Shown piece after piece: positions 18,508 to 26,027 of a stretch of DNA of 64,000 nt. The stretch spans positions 1-64,000 of the forward strand of contig CAZUDV010000012.1 of NCBI GenBank assembly GCA_964619555.1, written 5' to 3'. The number at the start of each line of letters is the position of its first letter. Positions within the stretch are counted from its first letter, which is position 1. The DNA comes from JAGOPY01 sp964619555. Its GTDB lineage: Bacteria; Bacteroidota; Bacteroidia; Bacteroidales; JAGOPY01. The notes under the pieces were generated by a model, which made no database searches, was not told where the DNA came from, and saw only the letters and a program-made list of their open reading frames with translations. The position numbers were made by a program, and so were the translations under genes.

Positions 18508-19725
18508 ATGAAAAAAATTCTACTACTATTTTTTCTTTTCAGTGCGCTGGGATTCAATGCGAAAAGCCAGTACAGCCAGATTGGCATCATGGGCGAATTC
18601 AATGAATGGACCAGTGACATGTTCTTAAGCCAGGATCCGACCCTGTTGGATCGTTGGACTCTTTTAGCGAACTTCACAAAGGATATGGACAAGAATAAGG
18701 ATGGCCTGGTTGAGGTCAAATTCCGTGCGGATGCCGCCTGGACGACCAACTGGGGTGCAACTGAATTCCCGATGGGAACAGGCGTGCAGAATGGTGCGAA
18801 CATACCTGTGATCATCGATACTAATGCTGCGTCAACAGAATATTTCGTGACTTTTAACAGCTCTACGGGAGCTTATAATTTCATCAGCCCATTCGTGGTG
18901 GCCAACAGGGGATATTCAATCGTCGTTGATGGCACCTTGAATGAGGCCGACTGGCACCTGGACAATTATGTGGCAAAGCTGCTGAATGGCTATTTCACTC
19001 TTGACCCGAATACTGTAAAATTCGGGGTGGCCTATGACGATTCTTTCCTTTACGTGGGCCTGGAGGTTCAGGATGCCCTGCCGACACTTTACGAAATGGG
19101 GGAAATATTTATCGACGGAAACAATTCCAACGGTGCCTACGACGCCAACGACCTTCACCTGAGGTTCAACGGGCCGGTGGTCACTATCGTTAAAGGTCCG
19201 GAAGACTTAGATATTGACCTGATGTTCCAGCTTATTTCCGGAGGCTATGCTGCTGAGCTGGCCATTCCGCTTGCTGCCCTGGGCATTACTCCGGATCCCG
19301 GCTCCCAAATAGGGTTTGATATCATTTTCGGTGACGGGGATTCCGGAACACAGGTCGACTATATGATGTCCTGGACCGGCGATAACAATAATTACGAATC
19401 CACGGTGGCATTCGGAACCCTTGAATTTGCCGATCAGACCGGGATGAATGAAAGGCCGGCTGTGAACATGATCCACGTGTACCCGAATCCGGCATCCGAT
19501 CATATCTTTATTGAAGTTGGCGGCGAAACTGCCGGTGAACAGATCAATGTGTTGATTTCAGACATCACCGGAAGGATCATCCTGAACGAGGATTATCAGG
19601 TAACAACAGCCGGTAATTCCCTGAAAGTTGACGCCAGCGGTTTCATTCCCGGTCTCTATATGATCCGAATCATGGACGGAGATGGCAATAAAATCACACG
19701 CAAATTACTGGTGTCAGGTAAATAA
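18508..19725 (+). CDS. T9SS-exported protein with SusE/F-like and CBM9-like domains
   Basis: A 405-residue exported protein. The ATG at 18508 starts a clear signal peptide (MKKILLLFFLF); an upstream non-ATG frame start is less likely. Residues about 20-125 resemble the starch-binding domains of SusE/SusF (IGIMGEFNEWTSDMFLSQDP, KFRADAAWTTNWG). Residues about 130-310 resemble a CBM9/DOMON-type beta-sandwich (VDGTLNEADW, YDDSFLYVGLEVQD, FIDGNN). Residues about 325-405 are a T9SS type A sorting domain (HVYPNPASDHIFIEV, then GLYMIRIMDGDG and a Lys end). It has no catalytic motif, so it is predicted to bind alpha-glucan at the surface or in released form and help the adjacent amylases. It ends before a strong bidirectional terminator. 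Confidence 0.82.
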   Translation: MKKILLLFFLFSALGFNAKSQYSQIGIMGEFNEWTSDMFLSQDPTLLDRWTLLANFTKDMDKNKDGLVEVKFRADAAWTTNWGATEFPMGTGVQNGANIPVIIDTNAASTEYFVTFNSSTGAYNFISPFVVANRGYSIVVDGTLNEADWHLDNYVAKLLNGYFTLDPNTVKFGVAYDDSFLYVGLEVQDALPTLYEMGEIFIDGNNSNGAYDANDLHLRFNGPVVTIVKGPEDLDIDLMFQLISGGYAAELAIPLAALGITPDPGSQIGFDIIFGDGDSGTQVDYMMSWTGDNNNYESTVAFGTLEFADQTGMNERPAVNMIHVYPNPASDHIFIEVGGETAGEQINVLISDITGRIILNEDYQVTTAGNSLKVDASGFIPGLYMIRIMDGDGNKITRKLLVSGK

Positions 19726-19763
19726 TCACTGTCCCTTTCTGCAGTGTAGAATGCACAAATAAA

Positions 19764-19797
19764 AAAAGGGTGTCCCGTCATCGCGGGACACCCTTTT
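19764..19797. terminator. Bidirectional rho-independent terminator
   Basis: Perfect 14-base arms (19764-19777 and 19784-19797) around a 6-base loop, with an A-run before and a T-run after the stem. It lies between two convergent genes (stops at 19725 and 19817) and can end transcription from both sides. Confidence 0.9.
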
Positions 19798-19816
19798 CAT
19801 TTTACAGAACCAGCGA

Positions 19817-21733
19817 TTAGTTCTTCATGATCTTAACTGTATACGGTACTCCGGTTTCCGGACGGAACGTCACGAAGTACAGCCCGGTTGTAAAGCCGGC
19901 AGTGTTAATGGTATAAGTCCCGGTGACGGGTTTTTCAATATACGCAACCTGTTGTCCGACAGTGGAATGAACCACGATGCTCTTCAGATTGACAGCGGTA
20001 TTGACTTTGATGTAGTGGTTAAACGGAACCGGGAATACGGAAACTTTTCCGGCCAGCGGATTTTCGCTGATCGACTCCGTTCCGGGTTTCACGCCCCAGA
20101 AATAAGTAGCGGTGGTATCCTGGGTGAAAGTGATATTCCGGTTCGGGTCGCCGTTCCATTCACCGCCGTTCCAGCCGGTTCCTTTGAAGAACTTGAAGTT
20201 ATGGGTTCCGGGAACGAGGTCAAGGACGAGGGTATAAACCGAATCCTCATCCACATCCGTCATCATGTTGGCGGGATTGGTGCCAGGTTCGTTCCAAACG
20301 CCATAAACAAATCCGAAGTCTCCGGCTACATAAACGGGTTCTTCGGCCATAAGTCCGGATCCGTGCATATCCACATTCAGGGTTAGTACGGCCGGTTTTA
20401 CAGCCCATTTGTAAGTCAGGGTGACATCGCCATAGATGGTGGCTTTACGGTTCGGGTCACCTCCCCATTCACCGCCATTCCAGCCCGTTCCTTTGAAGAA
20501 TTTGAACTGGTAGGTTCCGTCATCCAGGATCATGTCGATGGAATAAATGGAGTCATTGTCGAGGTCTTTCAGGATATTGGCTTCATTGGTGCCGGGTTCT
20601 GCCCAGGTGCCGTACACGCCGCCAAAGGATCCCGAAATATAAACACTTTCGCCTTCCAGAAGGCCTGAACCGTGCATATCAATCTGCATCGTAATAGTTT
20701 GCAGTTTGATGGGGTTCGGATCGTTGTTGATCAGGATATCGTCGAAATAAATCGTCATATCCTCTGTCAGGCCGACAGGATCGATAAAGTCAGGCATTAA
20801 GGCAATGATCGGGTAGGTGCCGGTCTTGGAGGTGAAATCGAAAACGATATCTTCCCAGACGCCAGTCGTTGCCTGAGGTGCCATGGATTCGGTTTCAAGG
20901 GTTCCGGCGGCGCCGCCTTCCAGCTTGAATTTGATCGGGCTGATGCGGGGTTTCCATACCTTGACATGAACATACTTGTTGTCGGTCACATCGACCGGCA
21001 TGGGAAGGTTCGACCAGAAACCGCCCCACGGCACTCCGTCCTTGTCGCGCATGAATTTACAGACATTAGCGCTGGTATTGATGCCAGAAGGATCGGGATT
21101 GGCGACGATGGTCATGGTACTGAGATCTTCCGCGCCACCCAGCATCAGGTTCAGCGGGATATGTTCGTAACTTTCTATCACATAGGCCGCTGCGCTGTTA
21201 GGTGTCGGATCATTGTTAACCACGATGTCATCAAAATAAATGATGATGTCTTCAGTCAGGTTGACCGGATCTGAGTAATCGGGCATAAAGACGATCGTAG
21301 GATAAGTACCGGTCTTGGAGGAAAAATCGAATACGATATCTTCCCAGCCGTTGGTGACCGTCTGGGCATTCATGGATTCGATCTCCAGCGTTCCGGCGGC
21401 CCCGCCTTCAAGTTTAAATTTGATAACACTGATGCGGGGTTTCCAAACCTTGATGTGGACATATTTGTTCACGGTAACGTCAACCGGTGTGGGCAACGGG
21501 CACCAGAATCCGCCCCATGGCACCCCGTCCTTGTCACGTTTGAACTTCGCAACGGTAGCACTGGTGTTGATGCCGGTCGGATCAGGATTCGGAACAACGG
21601 TAAAGGTGCTTGAATCTTCTGCCCCTCCATACATCACATTCATCTGGATGGGCTCAAAGTTCTCAACGACCTGAGCCTGCAGGAATGCTACCGATGATAA
21701 TAAAATCAATAAAACTAGTAGATCTTTTTTCAT
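19817..21733 (-). CDS. T9SS-exported protein with two duplicated carbohydrate-binding-like domain pairs
   Basis: A 638-residue exported protein. The ATG at 21733 starts a standard signal peptide (ending LQAQ); an upstream in-frame start at 21877 would overlap the divergent gene. Residues about 22-180 and 183-345 are two copies of a jelly-roll-like domain (shared KRDKDGVPWGGFW, KVWKPRIS, KFKLEGGAAGTLE, IYFDDI). Residues about 348-448 and 450-550 are two copies of a second domain (shared DMHGSGL, GTGWNGGEW, DPNR) similar in style to starch-binding or early-set domains. A T9SS type A sorting domain (FPVPFNHYIKV, ending KIMKN) closes the protein. No catalytic residues are evident. It is divergent from the secreted amylase gene, so it is probably a surface glycan-binding protein for alpha-glucan. 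Confidence 0.8.
   Translation of the reverse strand: MKKDLLVLLILLSSVAFLQAQVVENFEPIQMNVMYGGAEDSSTFTVVPNPDPTGINTSATVAKFKRDKDGVPWGGFWCPLPTPVDVTVNKYVHIKVWKPRISVIKFKLEGGAAGTLEIESMNAQTVTNGWEDIVFDFSSKTGTYPTIVFMPDYSDPVNLTEDIIIYFDDIVVNNDPTPNSAAAYVIESYEHIPLNLMLGGAEDLSTMTIVANPDPSGINTSANVCKFMRDKDGVPWGGFWSNLPMPVDVTDNKYVHVKVWKPRISPIKFKLEGGAAGTLETESMAPQATTGVWEDIVFDFTSKTGTYPIIALMPDFIDPVGLTEDMTIYFDDILINNDPNPIKLQTITMQIDMHGSGLLEGESVYISGSFGGVYGTWAEPGTNEANILKDLDNDSIYSIDMILDDGTYQFKFFKGTGWNGGEWGGDPNRKATIYGDVTLTYKWAVKPAVLTLNVDMHGSGLMAEEPVYVAGDFGFVYGVWNEPGTNPANMMTDVDEDSVYTLVLDLVPGTHNFKFFKGTGWNGGEWNGDPNRNITFTQDTTATYFWGVKPGTESISENPLAGKVSVFPVPFNHYIKVNTAVNLKSIVVHSTVGQQVAYIEKPVTGTYTINTAGFTTGLYFVTFRPETGVPYTVKIMKN
20084..20692 (-). 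repeat. Tandem domain repeat B1/B2 within the T9SS binding protein
   Basis: Two consecutive coding repeats of about 300 bp each; each encodes the DMHGSGL ... GTGWNGGEW ... DPNR module. DNA similarity is visible around the GTGWNGGEW codons in both copies. They are recent enough to be recognised by eye at the nucleotide level. Confidence 0.75.
20699..21670 (-). repeat. Tandem domain repeat A1/A2 within the T9SS binding protein
   Basis: Two consecutive coding repeats of about 485 bp each, sharing the codons for DKDGVPWGGFW, KVWKPRIS, EGGAAGTLE and the closing IYFDDI. The nucleotide sequences remain closely alike over long stretches, which indicates recent duplication or gene conversion. Confidence 0.8.
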
Positions 21734-21858
21734 AGTGTAATTATTTAGGTGATTAATGATTTTTTCAATACCCAAATATAAATAAAAATTATATTGATTT
21801 GTTATTTTAACAGATTTTAATACTGACTTCGAAGTTAATGGCACACAAATATAATGCG

Positions 21859-21866
21859 TACTTTTG
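21859..21866 (+). promoter_or_regulatory. Bacteroidota -7 promoter element (TAnnTTTG)
   Basis: TACTTTTG matches the Bacteroidota sigma factor -7 consensus TAnnTTTG. It lies 30 bp before the preferred start of the secreted GH13 gene (21896), which also argues against the longer open frame beginning at 21854. No convincing -33 TTTG was found at the right spacing. Confidence 0.5.
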
Positions 21867-21895
21867 CTCCTGATCATGCATTTTACATTTCTTCA

Positions 21896-24688
21896 ATGAA
21901 AAAATTTCTTCTTATATCCATCCTCCTCCTGTTGAGTCTGACGATGCCGGCACAGCTCATTGTGACTGATCCGGTTTTGCCCGTGGTTACAGGGCCGGTA
22001 ACTATTGTCTTTGATGCAACGGAAGGTTCCGGGGGCCTGGCAGGTTATGATGGAGATGTCTACGCTCATACCGGCGTCATCACGGAAAACAGTTCCGGTG
22101 GCTCCGATTGGAGATATGTCAAATCCGACTGGGGTCAGAATACTCCTGAAACAAAATTGACCAGGATAGGCCAGGACCTCTATTCACTGCAGGTAACACC
22201 TACAATCCGTGACTATTATGGCTGCCCGGCAGATGAACAGATCCTCAAAATGGCCTTCGTTTTCAGAAGCGAGGAAAAGGTTGGCTTATATTATCTGGAA
22301 GGGAAGACAGAAGCAGGAGGAGATATTTTTATTGATGTCTTCGAATCCGGCATAGCCGTTGCTTTCACGTATCCTTTTCAGAACGAGGTAATCCTTGAAC
22401 TGGGAGAGGAACTGCCCGTCATGGTCAATGCCATTGAGGCTGACTCTGTTTTTCTGTACCAGGATGGGGAATTATTGAAAAAGGCACTGGGTAATACCCT
22501 TACAGATACCTTGATAGCTGATGTATTGGACAGTTATTATATTAAAGCCGTCGCACAAAACGAAAACGGATCCGCAGTCGATTCATTCTTCTGTTTTGTC
22601 CGCCCTGAGGTTGAAATAGCAGATTTGCCTCCGGGAATAAGGGACGGGATCAATTATATTTCCGGAAATTCGGTGGTCTTGTGCCTGCTTGCCCCTTACA
22701 AGGAAAATATCTACGTCATCGGGGATTTCAATGATTGGCAGATCGATAACGACTATTTCATGAAACGAACTCCGGATGAAAAACGCTACTGGCTGCAGAT
22801 TGACAATTTAGTACCCGGGAAGGAATATATTTTCCAGTATTTCATTGACGGTGTTCTGAAGGTGGGTGACCCTTATGCCGATAAGGTCAGCGACCCCTGG
22901 AATGACCAGTATATATCCGGAAGCACCTACCCGGGGCTGATCCAGTATCCGGCAGGGAAAACCACTGGCATTGCCACCGTGTTGCAAACCGACCAGACGC
23001 CTTACGACTGGGAAGTGGAAGATTTCACTCCGCCGGATGTCACCGATCTGGTTATTTATGAATTACTGATCAGGGATTTTACTTCCAGGCATTCCTATGC
23101 GGCCCTGATCGATTCACTGGACTACCTGCAAAACCTTGGCGTCAATGCCATCGAACTGATGCCGGTGAATGAATTTGAAGGGAATATCAGCTGGGGATAT
23201 AATAATTCTTTCTTCTTTGCCCCGGATAAATACTACGGCCCCAAGAATGAACTGAAACAGTTCATAGACGAGTGCCATAAAAGAGGCATTGCCGTATTGT
23301 TAGACATGGTTTTGAACCACGCATTCAACCAGTGCGTCTTTGTCCAGATGTATTTCGATGGCGTAAGGCCAACCACACAGAATCCCTGGTTCAACGTCCA
23401 GTCCAATTTTACCAATCCGGATATGAATTTCGGCAATGATTTCAACCATGAAAGCCCCTATACGCAGGCTCTCGTCGACAGCATAAACAGCTACTGGATG
23501 ACGGAATATAAAGCTGATGGCTTCAGGTTTGACCTTACGAAAGGATTTGGCAATAATCTCAAGGATGAAAGCGATCCATGGGGCAGCAAATACGATGCGG
23601 ACCGGATCAGACTGCTGAAGCGGATGGCCGATGAGATCTGGTACCGGAACCCGGATGCGATCGTGATCTTTGAGCATCTTTCGGAGAATTCCGAAGAAAA
23701 GGAACTGGCTGATTACGGTATCCTCCTGTGGGGGAATTTAAATAATAATTATATGGAAGCCGCCATGGCCTACCATGATAACAATAAATCCGATTTTTCC
23801 TGGATCTCTTATCAAAAACGCGGCTGGAATGATCCGCACGTGGTCGGGTATATGGAAAGCCACGATGAGGAAAGAGTTGCCTTCAAGTGCTTGGCTTATG
23901 GCAATTCCCAGGGGGATTACAACATTAAGGATACGACTATTGCCCTTCAAAGGCTTGCTTTGAATGCGCTTTTCTTTTTTACCATTCCGGGCCCCAAAAT
24001 GATCTGGCAGTTCGGGGAACTCGGTTACGATTATTCCAGGGATTACCAGGGGAAATTATCCCCGAAGCCGGTGCGCTGGGATTACCTCCAGGATCCCCGC
24101 AGGGAATTCCTCTATCATTTCTACTCCGAACTGATCCGGCTTAAAAAGGACAATCCGGTTTTCGAGTCGGAGAATTTTACCCTGTCCGTTGGACCAGCCA
24201 TGAAAAAGATCGTAATAACTTCAGCGGAAGGGAATGCTGTAATTATAGGAAATTTCGATGTCAAACAGGGCACTATCGTTCCCTCCTTCCCGCATCTCGG
24301 TACCTGGTACGACTATTTTAACACCCAGCCTTACGAGGTCACTGACCTCGCCGCGGCCATTACGCTCCAACCCGGCGAATATCGCCTGTTTATCGATTTC
24401 TATAACGCCGTACCCGAAAGCAAAGTATCTTCCGGGCCACTGAAAGTATATCCCAATCCGGGCAGGCGGTTCCATATCGAATTCGAACTGGACCACCAGG
24501 CGGCGGTGACCATTCAGGTCCTCGATCTCGCCGGCAGGCTGGTGGAAAACATCTTCCAGGGCCAACCTGGCCCTGGCAGCCATTCACTGCAATGGTCAGC
24601 CCGGGCTGAAAGCCTGCAAAGCGGCGTTTATCTGCTTAGAATGTCGACCGGGAACTCTGCTGCTTACACCAGGATAATTGTAAACTAA
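21896..24688 (+). CDS. T9SS-secreted GH13 alpha-amylase with CBM48-like domain
   Basis: A 930-residue secreted enzyme. The start at 21896 gives a clean signal peptide (MKKFLLIS ... MPAQ). Residues about 20-150 are an N-terminal beta-domain common in Bacteroidota amylases. Around residues 265-350 is a CBM48/early-set domain (YVIGDFNDWQ, YIFQYFIDGVLKVGDPYADK). The GH13 barrel starts near residue 385, with Asp546 (DGFRFDLTKG), Glu593 (VIFEHLSE) and Asp657 (MESHDEER). A T9SS type A domain (KVYPNPGRRFHIEF ... TRIIVN) ends the protein. It is predicted to hydrolyse starch or glycogen outside the cell. It is transcribed away from the duplicated binding-protein gene, and its stop overlaps the end of a small minus-strand gene by 4 bp. 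Confidence 0.92.
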   Translation: MKKFLLISILLLLSLTMPAQLIVTDPVLPVVTGPVTIVFDATEGSGGLAGYDGDVYAHTGVITENSSGGSDWRYVKSDWGQNTPETKLTRIGQDLYSLQVTPTIRDYYGCPADEQILKMAFVFRSEEKVGLYYLEGKTEAGGDIFIDVFESGIAVAFTYPFQNEVILELGEELPVMVNAIEADSVFLYQDGELLKKALGNTLTDTLIADVLDSYYIKAVAQNENGSAVDSFFCFVRPEVEIADLPPGIRDGINYISGNSVVLCLLAPYKENIYVIGDFNDWQIDNDYFMKRTPDEKRYWLQIDNLVPGKEYIFQYFIDGVLKVGDPYADKVSDPWNDQYISGSTYPGLIQYPAGKTTGIATVLQTDQTPYDWEVEDFTPPDVTDLVIYELLIRDFTSRHSYAALIDSLDYLQNLGVNAIELMPVNEFEGNISWGYNNSFFFAPDKYYGPKNELKQFIDECHKRGIAVLLDMVLNHAFNQCVFVQMYFDGVRPTTQNPWFNVQSNFTNPDMNFGNDFNHESPYTQALVDSINSYWMTEYKADGFRFDLTKGFGNNLKDESDPWGSKYDADRIRLLKRMADEIWYRNPDAIVIFEHLSENSEEKELADYGILLWGNLNNNYMEAAMAYHDNNKSDFSWISYQKRGWNDPHVVGYMESHDEERVAFKCLAYGNSQGDYNIKDTTIALQRLALNALFFFTIPGPKMIWQFGELGYDYSRDYQGKLSPKPVRWDYLQDPRREFLYHFYSELIRLKKDNPVFESENFTLSVGPAMKKIVITSAEGNAVIIGNFDVKQGTIVPSFPHLGTWYDYFNTQPYEVTDLAAAITLQPGEYRLFIDFYNAVPESKVSSGPLKVYPNPGRRFHIEFELDHQAAVTIQVLDLAGRLVENIFQGQPGPGSHSLQWSARAESLQSGVYLLRMSTGNSAAYTRIIVN

Positions 24689-24942
24689 ATTTCGGGGGAC
24701 TTTTTGCTTCCGTAGTTTTTTATTCTGAGAGCATTACGAAACGATCTGGCCCAGGACAGTACCAATATACCTATAAATCCCAGTAATCCGGCTCTTTCAG
24801 TATTTTTACCTTCATCCGTCCGCCGTATTTCTTCATCCTTTTGATTATCCAGAGGATGTACTTTAACGTCAAACCTAACATCTGCCATTAAGAGCATGAT
24901 CGTGAAAATGAATGAGCAAAGGGGGTAAATGTATCTTTTCAT
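24685..24942 (-). CDS. Small membrane protein, unknown function
   Basis: An 85-residue protein with two hydrophobic segments (residues about 5-21 and 49-64) separated by a charged loop rich in Asp, Glu and Lys, ending in a basic tail (KNYGSKKSPEI). I do not recognise the family. It starts 4 bp after the stop of the upstream secreted-protein gene on the same strand, so the two are likely co-transcribed. Its stop codon overlaps that of the convergent amylase by 4 bp. Placement argues that it is a real gene, but composition alone cannot prove it. Confidence 0.5.
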   Translation of the reverse strand: MKRYIYPLCSFIFTIMLLMADVRFDVKVHPLDNQKDEEIRRTDEGKNTERAGLLGFIGILVLSWARSFRNALRIKNYGSKKSPEI

Positions 24943-24946
24943 ATTA

Positions 24947-25870
24947 TCATTTTAAAGGAGGAAGTGAGATCATCCGGACATCGTGGAAAACATGGAGAAA
25001 TTTGCCTGCTGACACTGTCAGGACGGCGCTGTCCCGGAGTGTCAGGTTGCGGCAGACAGCCGGTGTGTCCGGCGGATTGTTCACCAGGGGGAAGAAGGGC
25101 TTCGGTGCCGGAATGAATACATTGGTGTTCATGGAAGGGTAATTTCCGGAGGACCAGTTTGCCGGATCATTCCAGTCCGCCGAAATTCCGAGCCATTCTA
25201 CGGCATACGTACCAAAAGGGACCGAGGCCCTGAGCCCCGCCTCGTCCAAACCATCCAAAGCGTCATTCCCGGGCGTTTCCCAGGAAGATGGATCCCATCC
25301 CCCATCGGGCCCGGTCCCATGTTTTCGGTACCAGTAACTATCCCTGTAAGAATCATTGAAATCTTCCGTCCATACCTGGTCGACCACTGAACCGGTGGCC
25401 TTGTCCCGGATCTGAAAGCCATCGTTTCCATTTCCGCTGATGATTCCCAGTAAGACCACATTTTCGAAAATGCCTTCATTTCCGAAGACATCTGCAAAAA
25501 CTCCCGCATGATCGGTCTTGACAAGGTAGACAAAGGTATCGCTGAATACCCCTGTCAACGAAGATATGGCACCGGTTCCCGAACCGAATGGCGCCCCGTT
25601 CAGCGATCTCCAAATCTCGTATTCGGAAAGATCTTCGGTTCCGGCAATAAATATTTCTATCGCCTTCGGGCAGCCCCCCGTCAGGGTCCCGTCCAATACC
25701 GATGTGATAATGACCTCCCCATGCGTGGGCCAGGTTGCCAGACCAAGCATCCATCCCAATATCAGGAGTTCTTTTTTACGCGGCAGATTCTTGATGATCT
25801 CCCTGATCAGGTCTCTGACAATGATGTAATTGCGGAGACTGATATTATTTTTCCTGCCCATTTTTTTCAT
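24947..25870 (-). CDS. Secreted lamin-tail-like protein with C-terminal W..NW module
   Basis: A 307-residue protein. Residues 1-52 form a basic leader followed by a hydrophobic segment (LLILGWMLGLATWPTHG); the true start may be internal. Residues about 52-200 look like a lamin-tail/LTD-type beta-domain found in Bacteroidota surface proteins (VIITSVLDGTLTGGCPKAIEIF, SEYEIWRSLNG, VVLLGIISGNGNDGFQIRD). The last 75 residues form a module (DWNDPANWSSGNYPSMNTN ... CRNLTLRDSAVLTVSAG) that also ends two other proteins in this window. There is no standard T9SS type A sorting domain. Function is unknown; surface attachment or nucleic-acid or polymer binding would be guesses. Confidence 0.65.
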   Translation of the reverse strand: MKKMGRKNNISLRNYIIVRDLIREIIKNLPRKKELLILGWMLGLATWPTHGEVIITSVLDGTLTGGCPKAIEIFIAGTEDLSEYEIWRSLNGAPFGSGTGAISSLTGVFSDTFVYLVKTDHAGVFADVFGNEGIFENVVLLGIISGNGNDGFQIRDKATGSVVDQVWTEDFNDSYRDSYWYRKHGTGPDGGWDPSSWETPGNDALDGLDEAGLRASVPFGTYAVEWLGISADWNDPANWSSGNYPSMNTNVFIPAPKPFFPLVNNPPDTPAVCRNLTLRDSAVLTVSAGKFLHVFHDVRMISLPPLK

Positions 25871-26027
25871 GCCCTTTTCTTATGTTTATCCGGTTTTTTG
25901 TAAAATATACCCGGTCGGTTGGAAAAATTTTTTTGCATATAATTCATATGAACAGGAAAGAATAATATGTCTTCAAATACATATTTGTCTTATTTTTATC
26001 GCCTTCAATAATAATTAGATCAACAGG

